DNA of 64,000 bases from Muscardinus avellanarius (lineage: Eukaryota > Chordata > Mammalia > Rodentia > Gliridae): positions 97,659,643 through 97,723,642 of the forward strand of contig OY726566.1 of assembly GCA_963383645.1 (NCBI GenBank), given 5' to 3'. The translations under genes were made by a program, and so were the position numbers. The notes under the pieces are model-generated. The model saw only the letters and a program-made list of their open reading frames with translations. It made no database searches and was not told where the DNA came from. Positions 52,781-63,111 of the stretch are shown here, piece by piece. Position 1 is the stretch's first letter; every line of letters begins with the position of its first letter.

Positions 52781-52944
52781 TAATAATAAGGCTAGGGGGT
52801 GTAGCTCAGAGGTACACTGTCTCTGGGTTTAATCCCCAGTACCACAAAGAGAAAGAGAAAGAGAGGGAGGGAGGGAGGGAGGGAGGGAAGGAAGGAAGGA
52901 AGGAAGGAAAGAAAGAAAGAAGGAATTGAGGGAAGGAGGGGGAG
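52409..52944 (+). mobile_element. SINE, old class, split, with long purine tail
   Basis: Outer duplication AGAAAGCAAAGTCC (52395-52408 and 52945-52958). Left monomer 52409-52530, right monomer about 52790-52846, then a GAGA/GGGA/GGAA/GAAA tail of about 90 bp. Confidence 0.92.
52544..52784 (+). mobile_element. SINE, young class, inside an old SINE, (AAT)n tail
   Basis: Linker insertion duplicating AATAAGGCTAGGGGG (52529-52543 and 52785-52799). The tail is about 17 AAT units (52731-52774). Confidence 0.93.
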
Positions 52945-52958
52945 AGAAAGCAAAGTCC

Positions 52959-53136
52959 CAAGTATATACAATATAAGCCACAAAGGAACACTGCCAGAAC
53001 CCCTAACCCTCTGAAGACTCTCTCTTCTCAACCCCTCCTAACTCTCCTCTTCATAAGCCCTCCCAACTCTTGCTCAGAGGTAATCCCTATCATGACATGT
53101 GATGTCACTTCCTTACCTTTAACTGTACCATTATGT
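52959..53136. other. No recognised feature
   Basis: Unassigned. Confidence 0.35.
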
Positions 53137-53640
53137 ACCTGTATTAGTGTCTTCCAGCTGCTGTAACAATTACCACAAACACCAAGACTTAATACAATAC
53201 ACATTTATTATCTTACAGTCTGTAAATATGAAAATACAGCACCAGTCTTTATGGGCTAAAATGAAGATGTTAGCAGCAGGGCTGAATTTCCTTTTGAAGC
53301 CATCTCCTTTCCTGTTCTTGCCTCTAGAGTGTATTCATGTTCCTTGGCTATCACCATCTTCAAAGCCCGCAATGTAGCATGAGTGCGTGCCAGCTGCCAG
53401 TGCTGCTTCTCCTTCTCAGACTCTCCATTCGCTCTTCCACTTTAAGGTCCCTTGTGATGACATCGAGCTCATCCAGTAGTTAAGGAGAACATCTGATTTC
53501 ATGGTCTTTCATCTTATTAGCATCTGCAAAGTTCTTTCTACCACCTACCACGTAGGGTTACATACCCATAGGCCCTGGGGCAGAGACATCTTGCTGGGAG
53601 TGGGGAGGGGCATTATATGCATACCATAGCATTCATCTCA
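53137..53640 (-). mobile_element. MaLR-type LTR
   Basis: On the plus strand 'cttccagctgctgtaacaat', 'taccacaaacacc' and 'acatttattatcttacagtc' are the reversed 3-prime blocks of an MLT1/MST-type LTR. Confidence 0.6.
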
Positions 53641-53734
53641 AAATCTGTGATTTAGTGTTACCGATTTTTATACCTTCCATAAAGGGAAAAAATCTATATT
53701 CTTTCAGGTCTTTCTTGCTTCTTTTACCTATCTT

Positions 53735-54085
53735 TAGAATGTTAAGATTCATCTGTGGTTCCTGTCTTTGTCAACATTCTCACTGCTATGATTCAATAAG
53801 CCTGATCACACACACACCTTACAGGAAGGAAGATTTATTTGTTCACAGCATTTGGAAATTTCAGGGTTCAGTCCATGTGAGGCTGGGTCTGTGGATCTCA
53901 GGGCATGGTGGGGGCAAGCAAAGAGAGAGTACATGGTAGGTTCTGGTCTCACATCATGGAGGCTGGAAGCTTAGAGAACAAGGCGAGAAAAGAACCATAT
54001 ATAGTCCCCGAGGTCACACACCAGGAAGCCCCTCTTAGCAACCAAGCTCCTCCTCTTCCAACATTATATTTCATTTTCCTCATGT
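53735..54085 (-). mobile_element. MaLR-type LTR, second copy
   Basis: 'ctgctatgattcaataagcc' and 'ggaagatttatttgttcaca' then 'gaggctggaagcttagagaa' follow the reversed layout of THE1/MST-type LTRs. It seems inserted near the 3-prime end of the L1 that follows. Confidence 0.55.
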
Positions 54086-54404
54086 GAATATCCATTTGGG
54101 TAGATTCAAGTTTGGACTATTATGAGTTCTACTATTGTGAGCACTGTCATTCAAGTACAAGTGAATGTGTATTTCTTCAGGGTAAATATTCAAACATGAA
54201 ACTGCTGAATGGAAAGTTATGTATGTCTCCCATTTTATTAAGAAAGGTAAAATGGCTTTTCAGAGCTTTTAAAATGGCTTGCTCAAATTTACACTCTCAT
54301 CCATACTATAAAAATTTCACATTCTAATCATCACGTTACTGTCAGATTTTTAATTTTTGTCAGTTGAACTGGTACACAATTATGTCTTCTGATTTAAATT
54401 TGTA

Positions 54405-54548
54405 TTTTCCAGTAGACCACAACAGGACTCCCAGCTACTAGGTAGGCTGAGGCAGGAGGATGGTAAGTTTGAGGCCAGTCTGGACAACAAAAGTTTATAA
54501 GACCTGGGGATATAGCTCAGTGGTAGAGTGGCCCGGTGCTCAATGAAA
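54405..54548 (+). mobile_element. B1-like plus ID-like SINE, ancestral type
   Basis: 'ggctgaggcaggaggatggt' and 'ggggatatagctcagtggta' with a short middle. This copy has 'aggtaggctgaggcaggagg', closer to a canonical B1 than the rest of the family. Confidence 0.65.
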
Positions 54549-55062
54549 AAAAATGCATTTTCCTATTAATAATTATACTGAGCATCATTTCATATTTATT
54601 AATCATTTGTAGTTCTTTTTTGTAAAGGCACTATTCAAATATTTAACTCATGTTTTAATTGGATTGCTTTTTCCTTATCAATTTGTAGGATACCATTATA
54701 TCATCTAGACATAATTTGTCAATTGTGTCTTCAACTATTTCCCATATTCCTGTGGTTTATTTTTACCATCTTCATATTTAATAAACAGAAGCTTTTGCCT
54801 TTATCATTTATTTAATATAGCCTACTTTATCAGTTTAATCGTTTATGGTCACTGCTTCCTGTTTAAGACAATTTTCCTGGTGCTGAGGTTCTAAAGATTC
54901 ACTTTAATATTACCTCCTAAAATTATTCTAGTTTGGCTTTTCATATTTGGGTCAATAATCCACCTAGAATTAAATTTTGGTATGGTGCCACAAGGATGCT
55001 CAATTTCACATCATGTTTTTATGGCTATCCAATTGATCCAGTATTATTTATTATTTATCTGG

Positions 55063-55088
55063 TCTGTGTTTGTGTGTGTGTGTGTGTG

Positions 55089-55129
<41 letters not shown>

Positions 55130-55205
55130 TGCTGGAGATTGAACCCATGTATACAAGGCGAGCACTCTACCACTAAGTCATATCCCACCAACCTCCGGCA
55201 TTATT
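55063..55205 (-). mobile_element. ID SINE monomer with (GT)n tail
   Basis: (GT)n at 55071-55127 with one interruption, then the reverse of an ID element ('gtgctggagattgaaccca', 'ctaccactaagtcatatccc'). Confidence 0.8.
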
Positions 55206-55959
55206 TATTAAAAACAGACCAATTCTGTAGAATCAACACCAAAATAAACCAAATGTTTGTAAACAAAGGAGTATGCTTCTGGGTTTTCTATTCTACTTCC
55301 TTGTTCAAATTCTTTTCATTGTAATAATGCCACACAATCAGAATGACCATAGCTTTATAATAAGTAATGACATCTGAGGACTGAAAAAGACTTTCCTCTT
55401 TATTTTTCAAAATAGCCATTACTATTCTTAGCACTCACATTTTCAATACATTTTAGAATCAAGTTGTCAACAGACACAAATTACATTGAATCTATAGATC
55501 AATATAGGGGAAAATTAAGGTTTTTATACTTTTATGTATTTTAAGTCATGAGTAAGATGATACATCTTTTCATTTGAGTAGGTTTCTTTAATAGTCTTAT
55601 AATCATCCCCATAGAGATTGTATATATATATTTTGTTAGATTTATTCCTAAACTTATTTTTGACACTTTTATGTTCTAGGGTATCCCTTTTCAATTTCAT
55701 TTTTATTGCTATTAAGTAGAAATATAATTAAATTGTGTTTATGTTTTATATTCAGCAATACTGATAACCCTCTATTAATCCTATATATTTGTTTCATATG
55801 CATGATTATATTATCTCCAAATAGTAATAGTCTTCTATATTTTTTTATTTTATGCCTTTTACTTCTTTTTCTTCCTTATTTTACTGTCTAGAACTATTCA
55901 TATTTAGTAAAAGTGTAATACTATGCTTCTTTGTTTTGTTTAGATTTCAAAGGAAAAGA

Positions 55960-56167
55960 TTGTTTTTGTGTGTGTGTGGTACCTTGGATTGAACACAGGG
56001 GCATTTGACCTCTAATCTACATGCTCAGCTCTATTTTTTATTCTTTGTTTTGAAATAAGGTCTCATTAAGTCACTAAGTAGCTGAGGCTGGCTTCAAACT
56101 TGTGATCCTCCTGTCTCAGCCTCCCAAATACTGAGATTACAAGCGCGCACCACCATGCCTGGCTCAT
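55960..56167 (-). mobile_element. SINE, old class
   Basis: Minus-strand dimer, short (GT)n tail, left monomer ending 'cgcaccaccatgcctggctc'. Confidence 0.87.
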
Positions 56168-56499
56168 AGACAAAAAGATTTCAATATTTATTATCACTCT
56201 CATAGATTTTATTCTTACAGATGTATTCATTTTTTATAAGGACAGTCTGGTAAAACATTTGGTAAATGTTTTTACACTGAAAGGTTGTTAAATTTTATCA
56301 AATATAGTTACATTCATTGAGAATAGCATATTTTTTTTTATTTTTTTACTATGATGAATTATAAAAGCTACTTTTCTAAATTAAAACGCTATTCTTGGTA
56401 TTGTATTCAACATGTACTTTACACATTGCCGGGTTTGATTTAGTAATATTTTGTTAAGAATACTTGCAGAAATGTTCAAAATAAGGTTGTGGTTTTCAT

Positions 56500-57515
56500 T
56501 CTGGAACAAGATGGTATAGACTCAGTTTTCCCTCTCCCTCCCCTCCTCCTCCTTCTCTTTTTCCTCCCCCCCTCTCCTCCTCCTCCTCCTCCTCTTCTCT
56601 TTCTCTTTCTCTTTCCTCCTCTTACTTCTCTTTTTCTTTTTTTTTCTTCTTCTCTAAATACAATTTAAGTACCTGAAAATTACCCAGTGGAAAATAACAA
56701 AAAGGACTCAAATCTGGAAAGAAGGTGGACTGACTAGGGAACTCGGGATTTAACAAATGACAACATGATAAAGTCACAGCATTATGTTGGTGGTGGTGAT
56801 GGTAGTAGTGGTATTTTGTTTTATTTTAACATCCCGTTAACCCCGTCAAGGCACCAAAGAGATCAGCAACCCACCACCAACTAGCATTGGCCCATGAAAA
56901 AGTCTCAAGTGCAACACACTCTCTGTGGCCAAAGGACCAAGAAAAGAGAAAGCCCCCAAAAGGAGACTTGATGTAAATCCATAATCACTGCTCCACCACC
57001 AGGCTACTGGCAGGCGATTCGACCGGCCCACATGAAAACCAGCAGAGCCCTAAACATGCCAGTCCCAGCCCCACATCAGGCACCAGCAGGTGGTCAGTCT
57101 GTCAACTGGCCTGATCTGTCTACAGCAATGGCAGCAGCCAAGCCCAGTGGGTGGTCACAACCCCTTCTCTACAGTCAGAGAGCTACAGAGAGCTCAATTA
57201 ACCTGCAGCTGCAGCTGCAGCCACCCCAAAGCTCCAGGCCATACTCACCCCCAGTGAAATTTGGCTCAGATAAGCAGACAAGGTGGCCAGAGCAACTGCA
57301 GAGAGGCCAACACTCTGACTGTACCCATGCTCCACCCCTGGTTCCCAGCAGCAGGCTGATTCACCTCCAGGGGCAGCTGTGGATGGCGCTGCAGCCAGCC
57401 AGTCCCGTGGCTTCTGTCCCTCATGATTCCCTTCCTCCTCAGTGGTACGACAGGGGCTCAGCCACAGCAAGACCATCCACATAAAGAAATGCATCCAGCT
57501 TCACAAGCAATACGA
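56500..57515 (+). mobile_element. Probable L1 5-prime UTR
   Basis: Starts near an AAGATGG motif (56508), the usual L1 promoter start, then a polypyrimidine block, a (GGT)n stretch and about 600 bp of moderately GC-rich, CAG-rich sequence without a host match. ORF1-like sequence follows at 58.08 kb. The 150-codon frame at 57032-57484 is not recognised as ORF1. Confidence 0.5.
56523..56655. repeat. Polypyrimidine tract
   Basis: About 130 bases of almost pure C and T, including (CTC)n and (CTTT)n. Confidence 0.9.
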
Positions 57516-57516
57516 G

Positions 57517-57758
57517 CAGAGGCTCAGCGTACACACCTGCAACCCCAGTACTTGGGAGGCTAAGATAGAAGGATCACAGGTTTGAGGCCAGACTCAGCAA
57601 CTTAGTGAGTTCCTCAGCAATTTAGCAAGACCCTGTTTCCAAATTTAAAACGCTAGGGGTGTAGCTCAGAGGTAGAATGCCCCTGGGTTCAATCCTCAGT
57701 ACCAAAATACATACATGCATACATACATACATACATACATTACATACATACATACCAA
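57517..57758 (+). mobile_element. SINE, old class, with (CATA)n tail
   Basis: Dimer with left monomer starting inside ('gctcagcgtacacacctgca') and right monomer to 'caatcctcagtacc', then CATA units. Confidence 0.83.
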
Positions 57759-57764
57759 CAGAGA

Positions 57765-57945
57765 TTGAGCAGAAGGACCAACACTCTCAAAAGAATGAAA
57801 CAGATCAGAATAGTATCATAAGGGCTCTTAGACGTTGAAACTAAAACCCATAAAATTACCTAAGAACCAACAGGCAAAATCCCAACATGACAACTGCCTA
57901 CAGAAGGTTAAAATGGAGCCCAGGCTACCCTAACATAATGACTAA

Positions 57946-58022
<77 letters not shown>

Positions 58023-58282
58023 CATTTAAATAAGAAAAGCAAACCACATGACCCTGGTTCACTACTGAGCACGTCCAACCAGATGGATCAGATGTTGGCA
58101 TTTCCTGTTGGCATAATCTGACAAGGATTTTAAATCAACAGTAATTGGAAAAATCCTTCACTGATAGTTACAACATCTTTTGAAATAAATGAAAAATCAA
58201 AAGATCTTTGCAAAGTTATAAAGAAGAAGCAAATGAAAATCATAAAACTTAAAATGCAATGACTGAAATAAAATAGCTACTA
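57765..58282 (+). mobile_element. L1 ORF1 5-prime region
   Basis: 'agatggatcagatgttggca' and 'tctgacaaggattttaaatc', then 'ataaagaagaagcaaatga' and 'aatgactgaaataaaa', follow the order of L1 ORF1 N-terminal coding known in older mammalian L1s. A (TC)n-(AC)n microsatellite (57953-58020) interrupts it. All frames are broken. Confidence 0.7.
57953..58020. repeat. (TC)n-(AC)n compound microsatellite
   Basis: About 17 TC followed by 17 AC units. Confidence 0.95.
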
Positions 58283-58510
58283 AGCCAGGTGTGGCGGGCA
58301 GGCTCATAATCCCAAAACTTGAGAGGTTGAGATAGAAGGATCACAGGTTTGAAGCCAGCCTCAGCGATTTCGTGAGGCCCTCAGCAATTTATAGAAAATC
58401 ATTTCAAAATAAAAAAATAAACAATAGAGTTGGGAGTATATCTCAGAGGAAGAACATCTCTGGGTTCAATCCCCAGTACCAAATCAAACCAAACCAAACA
58501 AAAACAAAAA
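58283..58510 (+). mobile_element. SINE, old class
   Basis: Diverged dimer to 'ttcaatccccagtaccaaat'. Confidence 0.83.
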
Positions 58511-58520
58511 ACCAGAGCCT

Positions 58521-58750
58521 CAAGCCAGGCGTGGTGGCGCACACTTGTAATCCCAGCAATTGGGGAGGCTGATACAGGAGGATCACGGTTCGAGGACAGC
58601 CTCAGTTATACTTAGTTAGGCCCTGTGCAGTTCAATGAGACACTGTTTCAAAATTTAAAAAAAGGGGGGGGGGCTGGGGGAGTAGCTCAAAGATCAAATG
58701 CTCCTGGGCTCCATCCCCAGTACCAAAAAAAAAAAAAAAAAAAAAAAAGG
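58521..58750 (+). mobile_element. SINE, old class
   Basis: Dimer with a run of ten G in front of the right monomer (58665-58674) and an A run of about 22 at the end. Confidence 0.87.
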
Positions 58751-58789
58751 ACTTATAAGAAAAATTTGAATCACCATAATCTTAGAAGA

Positions 58790-58975
58790 AAGCCAGGTAT
58801 GGTGGCATACATCTGTAATCCCAGTATTTAAGATTACTAAAACAGGAGGATTGTAGGTACAAGGCCAGCTTCAGCAATGTGGCCAGACCCTCAGCAACAT
58901 AGTGAGACCCTGTTTCAAAAGGGCTGGGGGTGTGGCTTGGAAATAGAATGCCTCTGGGTTCAGTCGCCAGTACCA

Positions 58976-59028
<53 letters not shown>
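58790..59028 (+). mobile_element. SINE, old class, with (CA)n tail
   Basis: Dimer with shortened linker. Tail of about 26 CA units (58977-59028). Confidence 0.83.
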
Positions 59029-59029
<1 letters not shown>

Positions 59030-59030
<1 letters not shown>

Positions 59031-59460
59031 AGGTGGAAACAAAAAATAAAAAGGGGGCCAAAAAGACTTAAAATAAATAAAGACTGAACAGTTAAACAGT
59101 TGTGTTTTTTAAATGGAGACGTAGCTGGGGTTCACTTCATGGACTGATTGTGACCCTGTAGATCAGAGAGCAGGTGGGCTGCTTTAAAACTGACATGTTT
59201 TTATTTTTCCTTCTCTTGTCCCCCTTTTAACAAGTAACATTCTTATCAGCTTGCTGACCACAGGAATGAAGAGCTGGCTCAGCAAGTTCAGGAACTTATT
59301 TCACGGACCATGTGGACAAGATTCATCTTTTCTGATGAACACCTAAAGGTTTACAAGGAAAATTATTTAGTTTTGTTTTGTCCAACTCTTGTTCACTGAC
59401 TTTCACAATTCCTAGAAAATCAATACAATTTTTTTCCTTTCTCCCAAAGACTAGTCTCAA
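59030..59460. other. Non-repetitive stretch with a possible exon
   Basis: No repeat recognised. A polypyrimidine tract ending in CAG at 59249 is followed by an open frame of 49 codons to a stop at 59397. GT at 59349 could be a donor, giving a 99 bp (33 codon) candidate exon at 59250-59348. The reading (starting LADHRNEELAQQ) matches no protein I can identify. Chance is a real alternative. Confidence 0.3.
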
Positions 59461-59469
59461 TTTTTTTTT

Positions 59470-59698
59470 TTATTTTGTGTGTGTGTGTGTGTGTGTGGTG
59501 TTGGGGATTGAACCTAGAAGCATCCTGCCTCTGAGCTATGCCCCCAGCCCTTTTTTATTTTTATTTTGTTGAAACAAGATCTTGCTAGATTTCTGAGAGT
59601 CTCACCAAGCTGCTGAAGCTATCCTCAAATCTGTGATCCTCCTGTCTCAGCCTCCAAAGCAGTAAAAGTATAGACATGCACCACCAGCCCAGCTGTCA
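59470..59698 (-). mobile_element. SINE, old class
   Basis: Minus-strand dimer, (GT)n near its tail, left monomer ending 'gcaccaccagcccagctgt'. Confidence 0.82.
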
Positions 59699-59925
59699 CA
59701 ATTACTAGATTTGGCAACTTGGAGCAGGTCCCAGACTTTTAGTTACAGGGAAGATAAAGAGACACAAATGTAAAAAATAGGTCTATGTTTCACTTGAAAT
59801 GGTAAAACACAGACACAAGTGGGCTGGAACAAGTTATTTATGTATATGGTGATACCTATAGCAACCAATAAGAAATCACAAACCATATGCTCAAAAGTGT
59901 TATAAAGAAACCAGGATGCGCCTGG
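59699..59925. other. No recognised feature
   Basis: Unassigned, possibly part of the old L1 that surrounds it. ACCAGGATG near 59912 recurs as GCCAGGATG at 60328 and may be the duplication of the SINE between. Confidence 0.35.
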
Positions 59926-60326
59926 GCGTGGTGGAACACGCTTGTGATACCAGCATTTGCGAGGCTGAGACCAGAGGATCAGCTACTTCATGAGGCCCTC
60001 CACAACTTAGTGAGACCCTGTTTCAAAATAAATAATAAAGCCGGGCGTGGTGGTGCACGCTTGTAATCCCCGCTCTTGGGAGGTGGGGACAGGAGGATGG
60101 CGCAGGTTTGAAGCCAGCCGCGCTGGCTTAAGAGATCCTGTTTCCAAATAAAAATATAAAAATATAGGTCTGGGAGTGTAGCCCGGAGGTAGATGGGCTT
60201 CCAGGAACCCCCATACCACAAAAAACCAAAATAAATAATAAAAATAGGGCAGGGGGTGTAGCTCAGAGGTCATATGCCCCTGGGTTCCATCACCAGATCC
60301 GAAAAAAAAAAAAAAAAAAAAAAAAA
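59926..60326 (+). mobile_element. SINE, old class, split by a young SINE
   Basis: Left monomer 59926-60024 and right monomer about 60243-60300, then an A run of about 26. Confidence 0.9.
60040..60227 (+). mobile_element. SINE, young class, inside an old SINE
   Basis: Linker insertion with a perfect 15 bp duplication AAAATAAATAATAAA (60025-60039 and 60228-60242). Confidence 0.94.
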
Positions 60327-60474
60327 GCCAGGATGGGTCAGTAATATTCAAGCAGCCATCAACAAGGAAAGAAAAAAGAAATAGAGGAATGGCAAATTAA
60401 TGATAAAACAAAAAACACATTTTAAATCGCAAATAAACATGAACATATTGGGGGTTTGTTTTGTTTTGTTTTTC

Positions 60475-60680
60475 TTTGGTACTAGGGATTGAACCCAGAG
60501 GTATTCTACCTCCACACCATACCCCCAATTCTCTTTACCCTTTTCATTTTTCGTTTGGAAACTAAGTCTCACCAAATTGTTGAGGGTCTTGCTATATTGT
60601 TCAGGCTGGCCTTGAATCTGCGATCATCTTGTCTTGGCCTTTCAAGTAAGACATGTACCAATATTCCTGCCTTGCAATTC
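60475..60680 (-). mobile_element. SINE, old class, diverged
   Basis: Minus strand: ID half 'actagggattgaacccagag', linker, B1-like half ending near 60665. Confidence 0.75.
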
Positions 60681-60956
60681 TTTGAAAATGAATAAAATTG
60701 ATAAACTTCCCTCAAGACTGACAAATAGAAAGTGAAGACTGTCGGGAATGAAACATATACTATCACGATATACTTTGCAAGCATTAAAGAAATAGTGAGG
60801 TGATGCTACAAAGAGGGTTCATACCTCACAACTGAGAAGAAATGCATTATGCATTCATTTTCCAAAAACCATAAACCACCAAAGGGTAGCCAATCTGAAA
60901 CATACAACCTGAATAGTCCTGTAGTTTTTATAGGAATTGAAACCATAATTTAAAAA

Positions 60957-60964
<8 letters not shown>

Positions 60965-61015
<51 letters not shown>

Positions 61016-61130
61016 CTGGACATGGTGGTATGTGTTGTAGTCCCAACTGCCAGAAGGCTAAGGTGGGAGGGTTGCAAGTTCAAGGCCAGCCTGGGCAACA
61101 TAGTAAGACCCTATCTCAAATTAGGAAGAA
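60965..61130 (+). mobile_element. (CA)n and B1-like left monomer
   Basis: (CA)n at 60967-61011, then 'agctggacatggtggtatgt' to 'gaccctatctcaaattagga', a B1-like monomer ending in a purine tail. Confidence 0.72.
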
Positions 61131-61635
61131 AGGAAGGAGGGAAGTGAGGGGGAAAGGGAGGAAGGTCTATGCTCAGTTTCACAGAAGACTTTTACCAATT
61201 CAAGGGAGAATTAACAGAGTTGGGGATATGTCTCAGTTTTGCAAATCTATCCCAGAAAATAGGTGAAGACACTTTCTAACTTGTTTTATAAGGACTGAAT
61301 TATCCTAACAGCAAAACAAACAAAAAAAATAAAAAATCAAAATTAAAAACCTAATTACTCATAAATATATGTGTAAAATCCTCAACAAATTAAAATTATT
61401 CTACAACAATATATGAAAAGAATATTAGACTGCAACCATAGGAAATTTGTTCTAGGTATGCATGACCTAATTACTTGAAATTAATCAGTACAATTCATTA
61501 AATCAATAGGCTAATAAAGAAAAATCATATATCAATAGATGCAGATAAAAACAACTTTTCAAAATCCAATATAATTTTTATTTTTGATAAAAATTCTTAA
61601 TACACTGGGAATAGCAGAAAATTTTCTCAACTTTT

Positions 61636-61831
61636 TTTTTTTTGGTGGTACTGGGGTTCCTGGAAACCCTACTATCTTCGGGCTACACTCCCAGACGTAA
61701 TATATATATATATATATATTAGGTCTGGGAGTGTATATATTATTATATATATAATATATATGTATATATTATTATATATAATATATATGTATATATTATA
61801 TAATATATATGTAATATATATTAGGTCTGGG

Positions 61832-61864
<33 letters not shown>

Positions 61865-61970
61865 TGGAAACAGGGTCTCTTAAGCCAGCAAGGCTGGCTT
61901 CGAACCAGTGCAATCCTCCTGTCTCCGCCTTCCAAACTCAGGGATTACAAGCGTGTGCCACCACGTCCGG
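61636..61970 (-). mobile_element. SINE, young class, expanded by an AT-rich palindrome
   Basis: Minus-strand dimer whose linker (61697-61862) has grown to about 165 bp of (TA)n-type sequence. Inside it the flanking 'aggtctgggagtgt' motif recurs twice in the opposite orientation. TTTTCTCAA-like bases flank the element (61622-61630 and 61973-61981). Confidence 0.88.
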
Positions 61971-62157
61971 TGTTTTCTCAATCTTTTAAGAGCTTTTACA
62001 AAATATCTACCACTCACATAATTAAGAAAGAATAGATCCTTTTTTCCTAAGAGAGGGAAGAAGACAAGGAGATCCACACTCCCCACTCTTGAGTCAAAGA
62101 ATACTGAAGTTATATCTACTATAAGGAAGGAAAAAGAGAGAGAAAGAGGCACATTGA

Positions 62158-62346
62158 GCCTGGAGTGGTGTCCCATACTTGTGATCCCAGTACTTGGGAG
62201 ACTGAGACAGGAGAATCACAGGTTCAGTGTTGGACTCAGCAAGATTGTAAGACTCAGCAGCCTAGTGAAACTGTGTTTCAAAATAAAAAATATAAAAAGG
62301 GCTGGAGGTGTAGTTCAGAGGTAGAATGCCCCTGAGTAAAATCACC

Positions 62347-62378
<32 letters not shown>
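62158..62378 (+). mobile_element. SINE, old class, with (CA)n tail
   Basis: Dimer with duplication CACATTGA (62150-62157 and 62379-62386). Confidence 0.88.
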
Positions 62379-62692
62379 CACATTGATTAGAAAGAAGAAA
62401 TAAAGCTGTCTTTATTTGCAAGTAATATGATTGAATATGTTGAAAATCCCAAAGAGTCTATGCATAACAAAAACCTCTTCGAGTAATAAATGAATTCAGT
62501 AAGTTTTCAGTGTACAGTATCAATAAACAAAAATCAATTCCATTTCTATATTAAAGTAAACAAGTGGAAACTGAATTTTTAAATTTTCTTCTTTTTCTGA
62601 CAAACAAATAAAAATGCTGATGGAAAAAAAGCAAAGAAGATTCAAACACTTGGAAAGATGATCTGCGTTCATGGATACAAAGATTCAGCATA

Positions 62693-62897
62693 GAGCCGGG
62701 CGTGGTGGCGCACGCTTGTAATCCCCGCGCTTGGGAGGCGGAGACAGGAGGATCGCGCAGGTTCGAAGCCAGCTGCGCGCGCTGGCTTAGGAGACCCTGT
62801 TTCCAAAAATGAAAATGTAAAAATAGGTCTGGGAGTGTAGCCCGGAGGTAGAAGGGCTTCCAGGAACCCCAGTACCACCAAAAAAAAAAAAAAAAAA
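62693..62897 (+). mobile_element. SINE, young class
   Basis: Consensus-like dimer inserted in L1 ORF2 with a perfect 13 bp duplication AAGATTCAGCATA (62680-62692 and 62898-62910). One of the best-preserved copies here; the B-box-like 'ggttcgaagcc' is intact. Confidence 0.95.
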
Positions 62898-63111
62898 AAG
62901 ATTCAGCATAGAAAAGAAAATCTCCCTAAACTGATCTACAGTCTCAACACCATTCCTATCAAAGTCTTAGCAGCATTCTTTGTAAATATAGACAAGATTA
63001 TTTTAAAATGTATATGAAAAGGAAAGGAAATAATAGCCAAACCAATACTGAAAAGAAAAATAAAGGGGAATGCTCACTCTGCCCAATTTTAAGATTTATA
63101 TAGATCGAACT

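Larger units (their letters stand above)
54090..56500 (-). mobile_element. Old L1: ORF2 middle to 3-prime UTR
   Basis: Plus-strand blocks 'attcaagtttggactattat', 'ggctatccaattgatccagt', 'aaattacattgaatctatag' and 'aaatttattcctaa'-like 'gatttattcctaaacttatt' appear in the reversed order of L1M ORF2 and 3-prime UTR. The right end reaches the RT region ('taatattttgttaagaatac'). Three SINEs interrupt it. All frames are broken. Confidence 0.85.
60690..63110 (+). mobile_element. Old L1 ORF2 with four SINE interruptions
   Basis: Ordered ORF2 blocks: the region before RT ('actgacaaatagaaag', 60717), RT ('tcaatagatgcagataaaaa', 61533; 'aaatccaatataa'), the region after RT ('aataaatgaattcagtaag', 62485; 'gatctacagtctcaacacca', 62932) to a break at about 63110. 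Removing the SINEs leaves about 1.6 kb. No open frame survives. Confidence 0.85.

Noticed and set aside
57032..57484. 150-codon open frame as a host gene or L1 ORF1
   Set aside because: No ORF1 motif or known domain. Low-complexity Gln/Pro/Ser content, with an opposed 98-codon frame on the other strand.
54090..63110. A single twin-primed L1 spanning 54.1-63.1 kb
   Set aside because: The polarity fits, but the ORF2 parts on the two strands overlap, so two L1 copies are more likely. Kept only as a low-interest finding.
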